Source of the DNA: Aporhodopirellula sallentina SM41
GTDB lineage: Bacteria > Planctomycetota > Planctomycetia > Pirellulales > Pirellulaceae
Assembly (NCBI RefSeq): GCF_000346505.1
Contig: NZ_ANOH01000152.1
Span: 1 to 48,968, forward strand
Length of the DNA: 48,968 nt
Direction: 5' to 3'
Shown: positions 35,858-42,961 of the stretch, one piece after another
Numbering within the stretch: position 1 is the stretch's first letter
Layout: every line of letters begins with the position of its first letter
Notes under the pieces: generated by a model
What the model was told of the DNA's origin: nothing
Seen by the model: only the letters and a program-made list of their open reading frames with translations
The model's database searches: none
Position numbers and translations under genes: made by a program

Positions 35858-37078
35858 ATGCAACGAATTCATTCCCGACGACTCTCCTTTCAATCCTTCG
35901 AAGAAAGACGGCTCCTTGCTGCGGTCGACATTCCGGATGATCTATCGGCCGCCCCCTCTGCGATCGTTTCCGCACCGGTGAACATCGACACAGCGGCAGG
36001 CGTGCGCGCGGCAGAAATCCGGCTCAGCTACGACACCTCCGTGCTCGATATTGATCCCGACGCGATTTCATTGGGCAGCGTTTGGGGAACCAACACCGAC
36101 GCCCAGATCACCGCCAACGTGGACGATGCGGCAGGAACAATAGTCATCTTTGTATCGGCGTCAAGTGAACTGACCGGCATCTCAGGAAGCCTTGTCGAAT
36201 TGCCGTTCGAAGTGGCCGATGATGCGTCCGTCGACAGCACGACCGTTCTCGATCTTTCGCTCGTCACTCTCAATGAAGGACAGATCGCTGTCGACCCAAC
36301 CCCGGTCGCCGGCACTGATTCGACGGACGGGTTGCTCACCATCACCGGCGACGCCGTTGGCACCGACACTATCTCTGGTTTTGTCTACGCCGATGCAGAC
36401 AACGATGACGCAATCGGCGTGGGCGAAGCGATTCCAGGAGTCACGATTACGCTCGTAAACACGGCCACCGGATCCGAACAACAAACAACAACCGCAGCGG
36501 ACGGCAGCTATCAGTTCACGCAACTCGCACCGGGTACCTATCGAATCGAAGAGTCCCAACCGTCGGCATACCTCGACGGCGGCTCAAACGAACTGACCGT
36601 CACGCTCACGGAAGACAGTTCTTTGGAAAACCAAAACTTCCAAGAACTCGGCCTACTTCCTCAGTTCATTTACACCCGCCTCCTGACCACCCCCACACTC
36701 CCGGTTGGCTCCACCGCTTGGAACCAAACGATCGCCCAAATTAATACGGATGCCAACTCCGAGGCAAACGCCGCCGCGTCGCAGACAACCGCGACCACGG
36801 AATCGAGTGTGGCCGACACCACGCCCACCGACGACACCTCTTCCAACGATGACTCGGCCGCTGCCGGTGAGCCAATCGCAGCAGTCGCACTCGCGACAGA
36901 GCCAATCGTTGCCGCCGCGGGTGAACCCTTGCCACAGGATGATTCAACCGCCACCCCACCGAGCGATGCAGTATTGGAGGCATCCGATTCCACCTTCACC
37001 GGCCCGGCCACGGTAGCTGATGAAGACGACGAAGAAACGGCCGCCAAGGACGAAGTTTTTTCGAACAACCTGTTCTAA
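35858..37078 (+). CDS. Surface protein with LExR-like motif, cohesin-like domain and SdrD B-like domain
   Basis: This 406-residue protein opens with the short basic leader MQRIHSRRLSFQSFEERRLLAAVD, whose EERRLLAA (about 15-22) is the planctomycete LExRxLL-type motif. Residues about 30-145 are cohesin-like: GVRAAEIRLSYDTSVLDI, then GTIVIFVSAS and GSLVELPFEV strands. About 170-250 form an SdrD B-like (Cna_B-type) domain: SGFVYADADNDDAIGVGEAI, PGVTITLVN, ADGSYQFTQLAPGTYRI. The segment GLLPQFIYTRLLTTP follows, then a long Ala/Thr/Ser/Asp low-complexity tail ending in acidic residues. It is likely extracellular. The cohesin-like domain is clearly paralogous to that of the next gene (RAAEIR-x-x-YD-x-S; LNEGQI against LNEEEV). 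No strong ribosome site is visible. Confidence 0.83.
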   Translation: MQRIHSRRLSFQSFEERRLLAAVDIPDDLSAAPSAIVSAPVNIDTAAGVRAAEIRLSYDTSVLDIDPDAISLGSVWGTNTDAQITANVDDAAGTIVIFVSASSELTGISGSLVELPFEVADDASVDSTTVLDLSLVTLNEGQIAVDPTPVAGTDSTDGLLTITGDAVGTDTISGFVYADADNDDAIGVGEAIPGVTITLVNTATGSEQQTTTAADGSYQFTQLAPGTYRIEESQPSAYLDGGSNELTVTLTEDSSLENQNFQELGLLPQFIYTRLLTTPTLPVGSTAWNQTIAQINTDANSEANAAASQTTATTESSVADTTPTDDTSSNDDSAAAGEPIAAVALATEPIVAAAGEPLPQDDSTATPPSDAVLEASDSTFTGPATVADEDDEETAAKDEVFSNNLF

Positions 37079-37285
37079 TTTGCTAGCTATTGATTCCACT
37101 CGATCCCGCGTGCACTCCGCATGGAGTTTCGCGATGCTTCAGTGCGCTTTTGTTCCTAGCCTGCGACCACTGACTGACGTTGACACTGAATCATCGGGTT
37201 GACTAATCCAAAGAGGCCCTGCGAAGGGCGTGCATTGCCACTGCAATGTGTCGAATATCACGGGTAATGTTCAATAGGTGCCAGG

Positions 37286-38143
37286 ATGGCCAGAACGCGG
37301 CGCAAGCTTAATGCCGAACGGTTGGAGAGCCGAAAACTCATGACGGGTCTCACCACGGCGACCGCCATCCCGTTTGCCCCCGCGGCGATCTCACCCACCA
37401 CGGTCCCGGCGCCGCCAATCGTATCGATCAGTCATACGATAACTCCCACATCGCAGTCGCCTGCGAGCCTTAGCACTGCTTCGAGCCTCGACACGGCTCC
37501 GAACCTGAGCGCCACCTCGGGCTCCAATGCCCCTTCAAACACCTACGGTCCGCTCGCGGCGGATCCTGCTGACGACAACATCTCAACAGTCCCCGAAACC
37601 ATTGCCACCGTTTCTGTTGACCAGGTCACCGATCTGCGGGCCGCAGAGATCCGATTCCAGTATGACCCCAGTGCCATCCAGCTCGAAAAACAGGACATCC
37701 AGGCTGGCGATGCTTGGGGTGACCAAGCCGCAGTTCTTAGCAACATCGACACCGAAACAGGGATCGTCACCGCCTTCGTCTTTTCGGTTGAACCGATTGA
37801 GAATACAGAAGGCGACCTGATCGACATCCACCTGCCGTCACCACCCGATTTCGCATCGAGTGCTTCGCCGAAAATCGAACTCCAAGAAGTTCGCTTAAAC
37901 GAAGAGGAAGTGACCTTTAACAAAGTCGCACCGGCCCCCCATCGATCAGCGATCGCACCTATCGCACCTGCAGCGATTGCTTCACCGGTCATGCCCCCGG
38001 TCCATTCACGGCCTCATCGGTTTGACGAGAACTTCATCGGCCCGATCCGCCCTGAATACGTCGATTCTGCACTTCAGGATCCCCACTTCCTTGCCCATCC
38101 TCAAACCTACTTCAAGCAACGCTTCACCGCATCCAGGCCTTAG
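37286..38143 (+). CDS. Surface protein with LExR motif and cohesin-like domain
   Basis: This 285-residue protein has AGGTG about 10 bases upstream of the ATG. The N-terminus, MARTRRKLNAERLESRKLMTG, contains LESRKLM (about 13-19), a variant of the LExRxLL motif, and no hydrophobic signal. Residues 20-90 are Pro/Ser/Thr/Ala-rich and disordered. About 100-215 form a cohesin-like domain (DLRAAEIRFQYDPSAIQLE, TGIVTAFVFS, GDLIDIHLP) closely matching the neighbour upstream, even to the shared AGDAWGDQA/LGSVWGTNT turn. The C-terminal 60 residues are His/Pro-rich (HRFDENFIGPIRPEY) with no known match. It lies 207 bp after the previous gene, in the same direction, and could be co-transcribed or have its own promoter. 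Confidence 0.8.
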   Translation: MARTRRKLNAERLESRKLMTGLTTATAIPFAPAAISPTTVPAPPIVSISHTITPTSQSPASLSTASSLDTAPNLSATSGSNAPSNTYGPLAADPADDNISTVPETIATVSVDQVTDLRAAEIRFQYDPSAIQLEKQDIQAGDAWGDQAAVLSNIDTETGIVTAFVFSVEPIENTEGDLIDIHLPSPPDFASSASPKIELQEVRLNEEEVTFNKVAPAPHRSAIAPIAPAAIASPVMPPVHSRPHRFDENFIGPIRPEYVDSALQDPHFLAHPQTYFKQRFTASRP

Positions 38144-38257
38144 AGCCGGACGGTAGACTCTTCAGCCGCATGAGGTTCGTTGCGAGACACGCCGAGATAT
38201 CAGGGCCAATGTTTTATTGACTGCTCTCCCGGCAAAGAACGAAACCGACACTACTTC

Positions 38258-38494
38258 TTAGGTCGTCACCGAAGCGACCGAGACGGGATCGTTCGACACA
38301 ACGGATCGGATCTCTCCGACCTTGGTTGTGAAACACTCTGAGATTTCCTGACACAACTCTTCTCGCTTGATCACGACGTTAACCGGCGCGTCCACTGCGA
38401 TGCGAACTCGGTTGAGAGAGATTTTGGTAACAACGATCTTGATGTCATCACCGATCAAGATCTTGTCACCAATTTTTCGGGAAAGCACTAACAT
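38258..38494 (-). CDS. csrA: CsrA, carbon storage / translation regulator
   Basis: This protein of 78 residues starts MLVLSRKIGDKILIGDDIKI, then VRIAVDAPxxVxIxREEL, the signature of CsrA dimers. Arg44-equivalent residues that contact RNA GGA motifs are in the VAVDAP and VVIKREE region. The length is slightly above the usual 60-70 because of a C-terminal extension of about 15 residues rich in Val and Ser. GGAGG lies about 8 bases upstream of the ATG and itself offers a GGA target. CsrA binds 5' leaders and represses or stabilises mRNAs. No fliW or flagellar gene is nearby. The gene is transcribed alone and converges on the cohesin-like gene. Confidence 0.95.
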   Translation of the reverse strand: MLVLSRKIGDKILIGDDIKIVVTKISLNRVRIAVDAPVNVVIKREELCQEISECFTTKVGEIRSVVSNDPVSVASVTT

Positions 38495-38499
38495 TCTAA

Positions 38500-38560
38500 A
38501 TCCTCCATGACGGGTTGGTTTTGCAGTGGAACACTGCGTTTGTTCCTAGTTCCATAGGAA
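38500..38560 (-). promoter_or_regulatory. csrA leader with several GGA sites and two hairpins
   Basis: Read on the mRNA strand, GGA occurs in ATGGAAC and TAGGAAC (38542-38556) and twice in the ribosome site ATGGAGGAT (38500-38508). A 6-bp stem GCAGTG/CACTGC (38523-38537) and a TTCCTA/TAGGAA dyad (38543-38560) are present. This is the layout expected for CsrA autoregulation; that is inference. Confidence 0.5.
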
Positions 38561-38657
38561 GACAAAACCAACTCAACGTCACGGAATTTCAGATAAAATT
38601 CAAACTTTCGCCAAATTCACTCAACCTCGAATCGGCCGACATTGGCATTCGATACCG

Positions 38658-39782
38658 TTAAACAAACAGCGAATGAAACGTCACCCATCGCGCGGTCAAT
38701 AACGTCAAAACCAAACAACACCACCACGTTGCTCGTCGTGCAAACGGAAGCTCACGCAGCCAAAACAACAGCCCAATCGACAATGAAGTGATCAGCACTT
38801 TAAACGTGATCAACTGCAGCGGATCCGAGATCAACCGACTCCCCAACGGATTCATCTCTCGCATCGTACCGGTTTGATGAGCCACCAAAGTCCACACCAA
38901 ATCCACCGCTGACATCAGTCCCACGATAACCAGGGATATCACGGTCGATTTTTTGATCGTCTCCCGCATTTTCGGATCATCGATCTGCAAATTGGTCGCT
39001 TGCGCGTATGTCAACAAATGCCCAACGGCAACAACGACAAGCACCAACGCAAACACAGTCAACGGGTAACCAATCTGTTCACTCAACCGCTGTGCCGCAT
39101 GCTGCCGTTCGGCGGTCGTTTCGATCGAGTTCATCTCGTTGATCAACGTTCCCGCTCGCGCCAAAAACGGTTCCGTTGCGTCAAAACCGACAACCAGGTC
39201 CGTCCACAATTGCTGGTCTTCCACCGTCGTCACCGCACGAGGAACTTCGACATCTTCGATAGGGCCATCTGCGGTCGCAACGAGCGTTTGAAGTAGCTCA
39301 TATCCATGCTGCCCCGGCCAGACCAACATGGGCGGCATGTCGGATTTGAGGATAACGATCGCACCGTGGTTGAGGTACGCCATCTCTCGAGCGAGTCCCG
39401 ACAGCGGGTTGTACTCGGTCACGTCCTGCGATCGCTCTCCGCGGAAACGCTCACCTCCACGAAAGCCCATGCCTCGTGGACGACGGCCACGCATCCCTCC
39501 GCCGCGATTGACGTATCGCGTCAGATCGTAGGAACTCGCGGAATACTCTTGACCGTTGATCCGGAAAAGATCTTCCTCAAACTCGATTTTGTACGGTGAT
39601 GGCACATAGACACCGTCCACGAACAGAAACCCCTCTTCCGTTTCAATCAACCTGCCTGAATCGCCAAACTCTCGGTCGAAACCTCTTGGCTGAGCTTGCA
39701 CGACCACCGACATTGACGCGAGCAACAAAATAGCGGCAGCGGCACGCAGACCAAATCGGCGGCAAAATGAGTAAGTCTTCAT
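38658..39782 (-). CDS. Secreted/membrane protein with C-terminal DUF5658-like helices
   Basis: From the ATG at 39782 (374 residues) a signal peptide is seen (AAAAILLLASMSVVVQAQ). The frame opens 51 bases earlier, but that part is not signal-like. Residues about 20-110 contain a beta-like region and an Arg/Gly-rich stretch (GGGMRGRRPRGMGFRGGERFRG). Four hydrophobic helices occupy the last 150 residues (YPLTVFALVLVVVAVGHLL, ISLVIVGLMSAVDLVWTLV, FKVLITSLSIGLLFWL, WCCLVLTLLTARWV). The phrase GTMREMNPLGSRLI between the second and third is reminiscent of the DUF5658 E-x-NP motif. No function is known. Neighbours give no clue; no ribosome site is obvious. Confidence 0.7.
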   Translation of the reverse strand: MKTYSFCRRFGLRAAAAILLLASMSVVVQAQPRGFDREFGDSGRLIETEEGFLFVDGVYVPSPYKIEFEEDLFRINGQEYSASSYDLTRYVNRGGGMRGRRPRGMGFRGGERFRGERSQDVTEYNPLSGLAREMAYLNHGAIVILKSDMPPMLVWPGQHGYELLQTLVATADGPIEDVEVPRAVTTVEDQQLWTDLVVGFDATEPFLARAGTLINEMNSIETTAERQHAAQRLSEQIGYPLTVFALVLVVVAVGHLLTYAQATNLQIDDPKMRETIKKSTVISLVIVGLMSAVDLVWTLVAHQTGTMREMNPLGSRLISDPLQLITFKVLITSLSIGLLFWLRELPFARRATWWCCLVLTLLTARWVTFHSLFV

Positions 39783-40259
39783 CGCAATCGAATCTGTTCT
39801 AAGGGAGACAAGCGGACTGTCGACATAAAACACCGTTCAACGTCGCAGGTAACGCCACACGGTCGTCATTTTTTCTTTTCGCAAGTGTGACAATTCGGTA
39901 CCGGCATCCTCCTCTTCTATTCATGCGAGGGATTTTCCGAGTTCCCGTGCGCTCCGTCACTACGGAACGTGGCGGGGAATTCAGGCAAAGCGTCCTTTAC
40001 GAATACCGGCCGAGACAAACTCGATCAGAACCTTTGGCTCGATCCGGTGTTGTAACGTCGCGGCGCTGAATTCGGCAGATTTCTCGTCGTCCTTTTCGCG
40101 CGGTCGGGCGGGAAACAATTCCCAACGAGGTGATCGAACCAATCGTGGTCGCAACCTCACCCTTACCAGCCAAATGAATTGCTTGAGCACAGAGCCTCGT
40201 GCTTCGCTCACCAAAGCACTTTGTTCCTCGAGTCTCCGTCGATCTAGAAGGTATATCAC
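39783..40259. other. 477-bp divergent intergenic region
   Basis: This lies between the membrane-protein gene and the AraC gene and must hold both promoters. A 92-codon minus-strand frame (39981-40259) has a basic composition without any domain or ribosome site and is not called. A pyrimidine tract (TTTTTTCTTTTC, about 39868-39880) is the only notable sequence. Confidence 0.4.
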
Positions 40260-41303
40260 GTGATCAGCATAGAAGCCTCAGCTCTGCCATTGGGCACGAT
40301 GCAATCGGTTGCCCACCCTCCGACACAGCCGACCGTGAGCCCCCGTCGCACCGTGAATTTGTTTCAACCTGACCCCATCGCCGAACTGCTCGAGAAGCTT
40401 TATCTGCCACAGTGGAAGGCGGTCGAATGGACATTCCCCGCCAATTGGGGCGTGCAGGTCCCAGAAAACGTCGTCAGCATGTACGTTTTCCAACAAGGCA
40501 GTGGATGGTTCGTCCCTGAAACTCCCGGCGCCGAGCCGATTCGAATGATGGCGGGCGATCATTTGATCACGCCGTGGGGCACACCGCACCGAATGGTACA
40601 CACACTCGACTGCTCAGCCGAACCGGTTGCCGAGCGAGTCGACGACCCGACGTGGCACATCCCAACAGGACCTGAATCCACCGCCATTCTCTACGCACAG
40701 TTCTCTCTGAATGAACTGAAGCAGAACCCGCTTTCGATCGGTTTGCCCAAGTATGTTCACCTGAACCATCGGGCCGATTCATCGCTACGCTCCTGCATCC
40801 CGATCTTGGATGTTCTGTCGACGGCCAAACGCGAAGCCGAACACGGTTGGCAACTAACCGTCCGAAAACTTGCCGAAATCATCTTCATCAAGACTCTTTC
40901 GGTTGAACTTACCAACGGCTCCGAGGGCACCAACGGAAATGGTGACAAGCATCTGATGCATGCATTGACGGATGCCACCGTCGGCCCCGTCCTCAAAGTG
41001 CTCGTCGAGTCGCTCGGTGATCCATGGACGGTTCCGAAAATGGCGAAACTCGCCAAGGTATCCAAGTCAGCATTCTCCGAACGGTTCCGTAACCTCGTCG
41101 GAACCCCGCCGCTGCAGTACCTGACCGAGATTCGTATGCAAAATGCGTGCGAACTGCTGAGAGAGAGCACGATCGAAATTGCAAACATCGCAACCCTGGT
41201 TGGCTACGAATCGCCCTCATCGTTCAGCAACGCATTCAAACGATGGAACGGGAAGTCACCCGCAGAATACCGACGCGGTGCCAAAGAGCTTCAGCAAAGC
41301 TGA
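40260..41303 (+). CDS. AraC family regulator with N-terminal cupin sensor domain
   Basis: This 347-residue protein starts at a GTG at 40260, with AGAAGG about 9 bases upstream; the ATG at 40299 is an alternative. Residues about 45-215 form the AraC_binding_2/cupin_6 sensor domain (PQWKAVEWTFPANWGVQVPE, GDHLITPWGTPHRM). Residues about 245-340 carry two helix-turn-helix motifs: WTVPKMAKLAKVSKSAFSERF and IANIATLVGYESPSSFSNAF, followed by RWNGKSPAEYRR. Cupin_6 AraC regulators usually sense small molecules and control neighbouring oxidoreductase or transport genes, but no obvious target lies adjacent. The upstream neighbour is divergent. A hairpin at 41336-41368 follows. Confidence 0.92.
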   Translation: MISIEASALPLGTMQSVAHPPTQPTVSPRRTVNLFQPDPIAELLEKLYLPQWKAVEWTFPANWGVQVPENVVSMYVFQQGSGWFVPETPGAEPIRMMAGDHLITPWGTPHRMVHTLDCSAEPVAERVDDPTWHIPTGPESTAILYAQFSLNELKQNPLSIGLPKYVHLNHRADSSLRSCIPILDVLSTAKREAEHGWQLTVRKLAEIIFIKTLSVELTNGSEGTNGNGDKHLMHALTDATVGPVLKVLVESLGDPWTVPKMAKLAKVSKSAFSERFRNLVGTPPLQYLTEIRMQNACELLRESTIEIANIATLVGYESPSSFSNAFKRWNGKSPAEYRRGAKELQQS

Positions 41304-41335
41304 ATAGCCAATCACGAAGCGAAATCGCACGACCC

Positions 41336-41368
41336 GCGGCGGAGCCCTTTTCATAGGAGGTCCGCCGC
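41336..41368. terminator. Hairpin between convergent AraC and LExR-protein genes
   Basis: GCGGCGGA (41336-41343) pairs perfectly with TCCGCCGC (41361-41368), and CC/GG adds two pairs after a one-base bulge. It sits in the 93-bp gap between two converging genes and could stop both. There is no clear T run. Confidence 0.55.
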
Positions 41369-41396
41369 ACTCGTAAACAAAACGCCGCGAAACCGA

Positions 41397-42944
41397 CTAT
41401 GACAACTGCGGCTCTTCCGAATCCTCGGTCGTTGCTGACTTACGACCACGTAGTTCGACCGTCAACACAACGCCACTGACGAACAGCATTCCGGCGTACG
41501 CGACAGGAGCCAGGCTAACAGGACCGACCGCCGTGTCCCCATCTTCGCCCACCGTGCGCATCTCGACTCCCATCGTCAACGCGCGGTCACGATGGACGGC
41601 ACGAACATCGTGTCCCGGGACGGCAGCCAATTGAAAGCTGCGGAAGTGACCCATACTCGGATCGAGTTGGACCTCGACTGCTTCGCCCAAAGGCAATTGC
41701 AACGCACGTGGTAAGACCACATGCCCAATCGCAATGAGCCCGCCGTCACCCGATGCATCGAGAGCCAATCGATCTGCGGCATTTTCACTCGCACGGTCAG
41801 TCGAGCCATCCGATGGAACCGCCGAATGTTCTGCACGTGCATTCGCAGAAATGCGATCGATCGTTTCACTTTCGATCTTCCATGCGTCATCTTCATCGTC
41901 GGCAGATTTTTCCGATGATCGGTTCGCGTGTTCTGACGAATCAATCTCGATCAAACCGCCTTCACCCTCCAACGCGAAGTCAAGCTGGTCCTTCGTATCT
42001 TGAGCGTCGTCGAGAACCGACAAACCAACCTTGAACGCGGGACTGTAATCCGACGGAAAATCGACGACCGACACCGTGCCGGATGTTCGACCTTCGTCAT
42101 TGGCGATCGTGCTGATCACGCCATCGAGGTCGCTCTCATCCATCGTGACGTCGAGATCGTCGCCGTATTCACCACCGCGTCCGCTGTTGAGAACGTCAGC
42201 CCGAACCACATCTCGAACGCCCGGATCGCGTTGACCGGCATCTCGCTGCGGATCGTTGACAACGACAACCCAAATCGCCGGTGGCTGTTCCGTTCGTATT
42301 GGAATGAGTTCGATCTTGATATCACGTTCGACATCTTGATCACGTTCGGGCTTCTCTCGCTGAAAGATCTGCGTTCGCTCGTGAACCAATCGATCGTAAA
42401 AGTCTCGCGCGAAATCCTCTTTGTCGACGTTACCGTTGTTCAGATGCTCATGACGCGTGACTTCCCATGCATCGATGGCAACTTCCTTCGACACCGCCAT
42501 TAGCGGACGTTCAATCGCCGGGCCCGTCACCTGTTCCGGTCGGACGATCCATGGCGTGAGGAGCCCTCCGTTGTTGTCTCTCTCGCGGGCACGTTCTCCG
42601 ACTGCACCCGCGATCTTATCCGCGACCTGAAGCATGGCGTCGTGATCTGCCGCGGCATTTGGCATCCTCTCGGGAGCGCTCACGTCCATCGGTCGATCCG
42701 CGGAAACTCGCAGGCCGTCGAACCTCTCAGCGCTCGCACTTGGCGAGACATCCGCCAACGCAGCAAAATCGGCTGACAGCAACGCGCGTGACTCGAGTTG
42801 CTCGAGACGCAAAGTGCGTTCACGATTCGACGTTTTTCGGTAACGTTGCGTTTGTTTTTTCAAAGTAGACTTCAAAATTTCAGTCAACCAAATTTCCGTC
42901 AACGCATGCTGTGGCATTCTCCGCGACGGACGTCCGTTCATCAT
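41397..42944 (-). CDS. LExR-motif protein with C-terminal membrane helix, in sigma/kinase operon
   Basis: This 515-residue protein begins with a basic leader and carries LEQLESRALLSAD (about 47-59), the LExRxLL motif. The middle is acidic and charged, with many Asp/Glu/Arg, low complexity, and no domain I recognise. Two GG-L-I phrases (GGLIEIDS near 345 and GGLIAIGH near 415) mark a possible repeated feature. The end has one membrane helix (VAYAGMLFVSGVVLTVEL, about 485-502) and a short polar tail. The start is 18 bp after the kinase stop, so it is in the same transcript as the ECF sigma and kinase genes. A surface or membrane partner, substrate or sensor for that kinase is plausible but inferred. 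The start choice is uncertain because no ribosome site is visible. Confidence 0.75.
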   Translation of the reverse strand: MMNGRPSRRMPQHALTEIWLTEILKSTLKKQTQRYRKTSNRERTLRLEQLESRALLSADFAALADVSPSASAERFDGLRVSADRPMDVSAPERMPNAAADHDAMLQVADKIAGAVGERARERDNNGGLLTPWIVRPEQVTGPAIERPLMAVSKEVAIDAWEVTRHEHLNNGNVDKEDFARDFYDRLVHERTQIFQREKPERDQDVERDIKIELIPIRTEQPPAIWVVVVNDPQRDAGQRDPGVRDVVRADVLNSGRGGEYGDDLDVTMDESDLDGVISTIANDEGRTSGTVSVVDFPSDYSPAFKVGLSVLDDAQDTKDQLDFALEGEGGLIEIDSSEHANRSSEKSADDEDDAWKIESETIDRISANARAEHSAVPSDGSTDRASENAADRLALDASGDGGLIAIGHVVLPRALQLPLGEAVEVQLDPSMGHFRSFQLAAVPGHDVRAVHRDRALTMGVEMRTVGEDGDTAVGPVSLAPVAYAGMLFVSGVVLTVELRGRKSATTEDSEEPQLS

Positions 42945-42961
42945 AGTTTAAACCAGGAATT

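Noticed and set aside
39981-40259. 92-codon minus-strand frame upstream of the AraC gene
   Set aside because: Basic, no domain, no ribosome site; it covers the probable AraC promoter.
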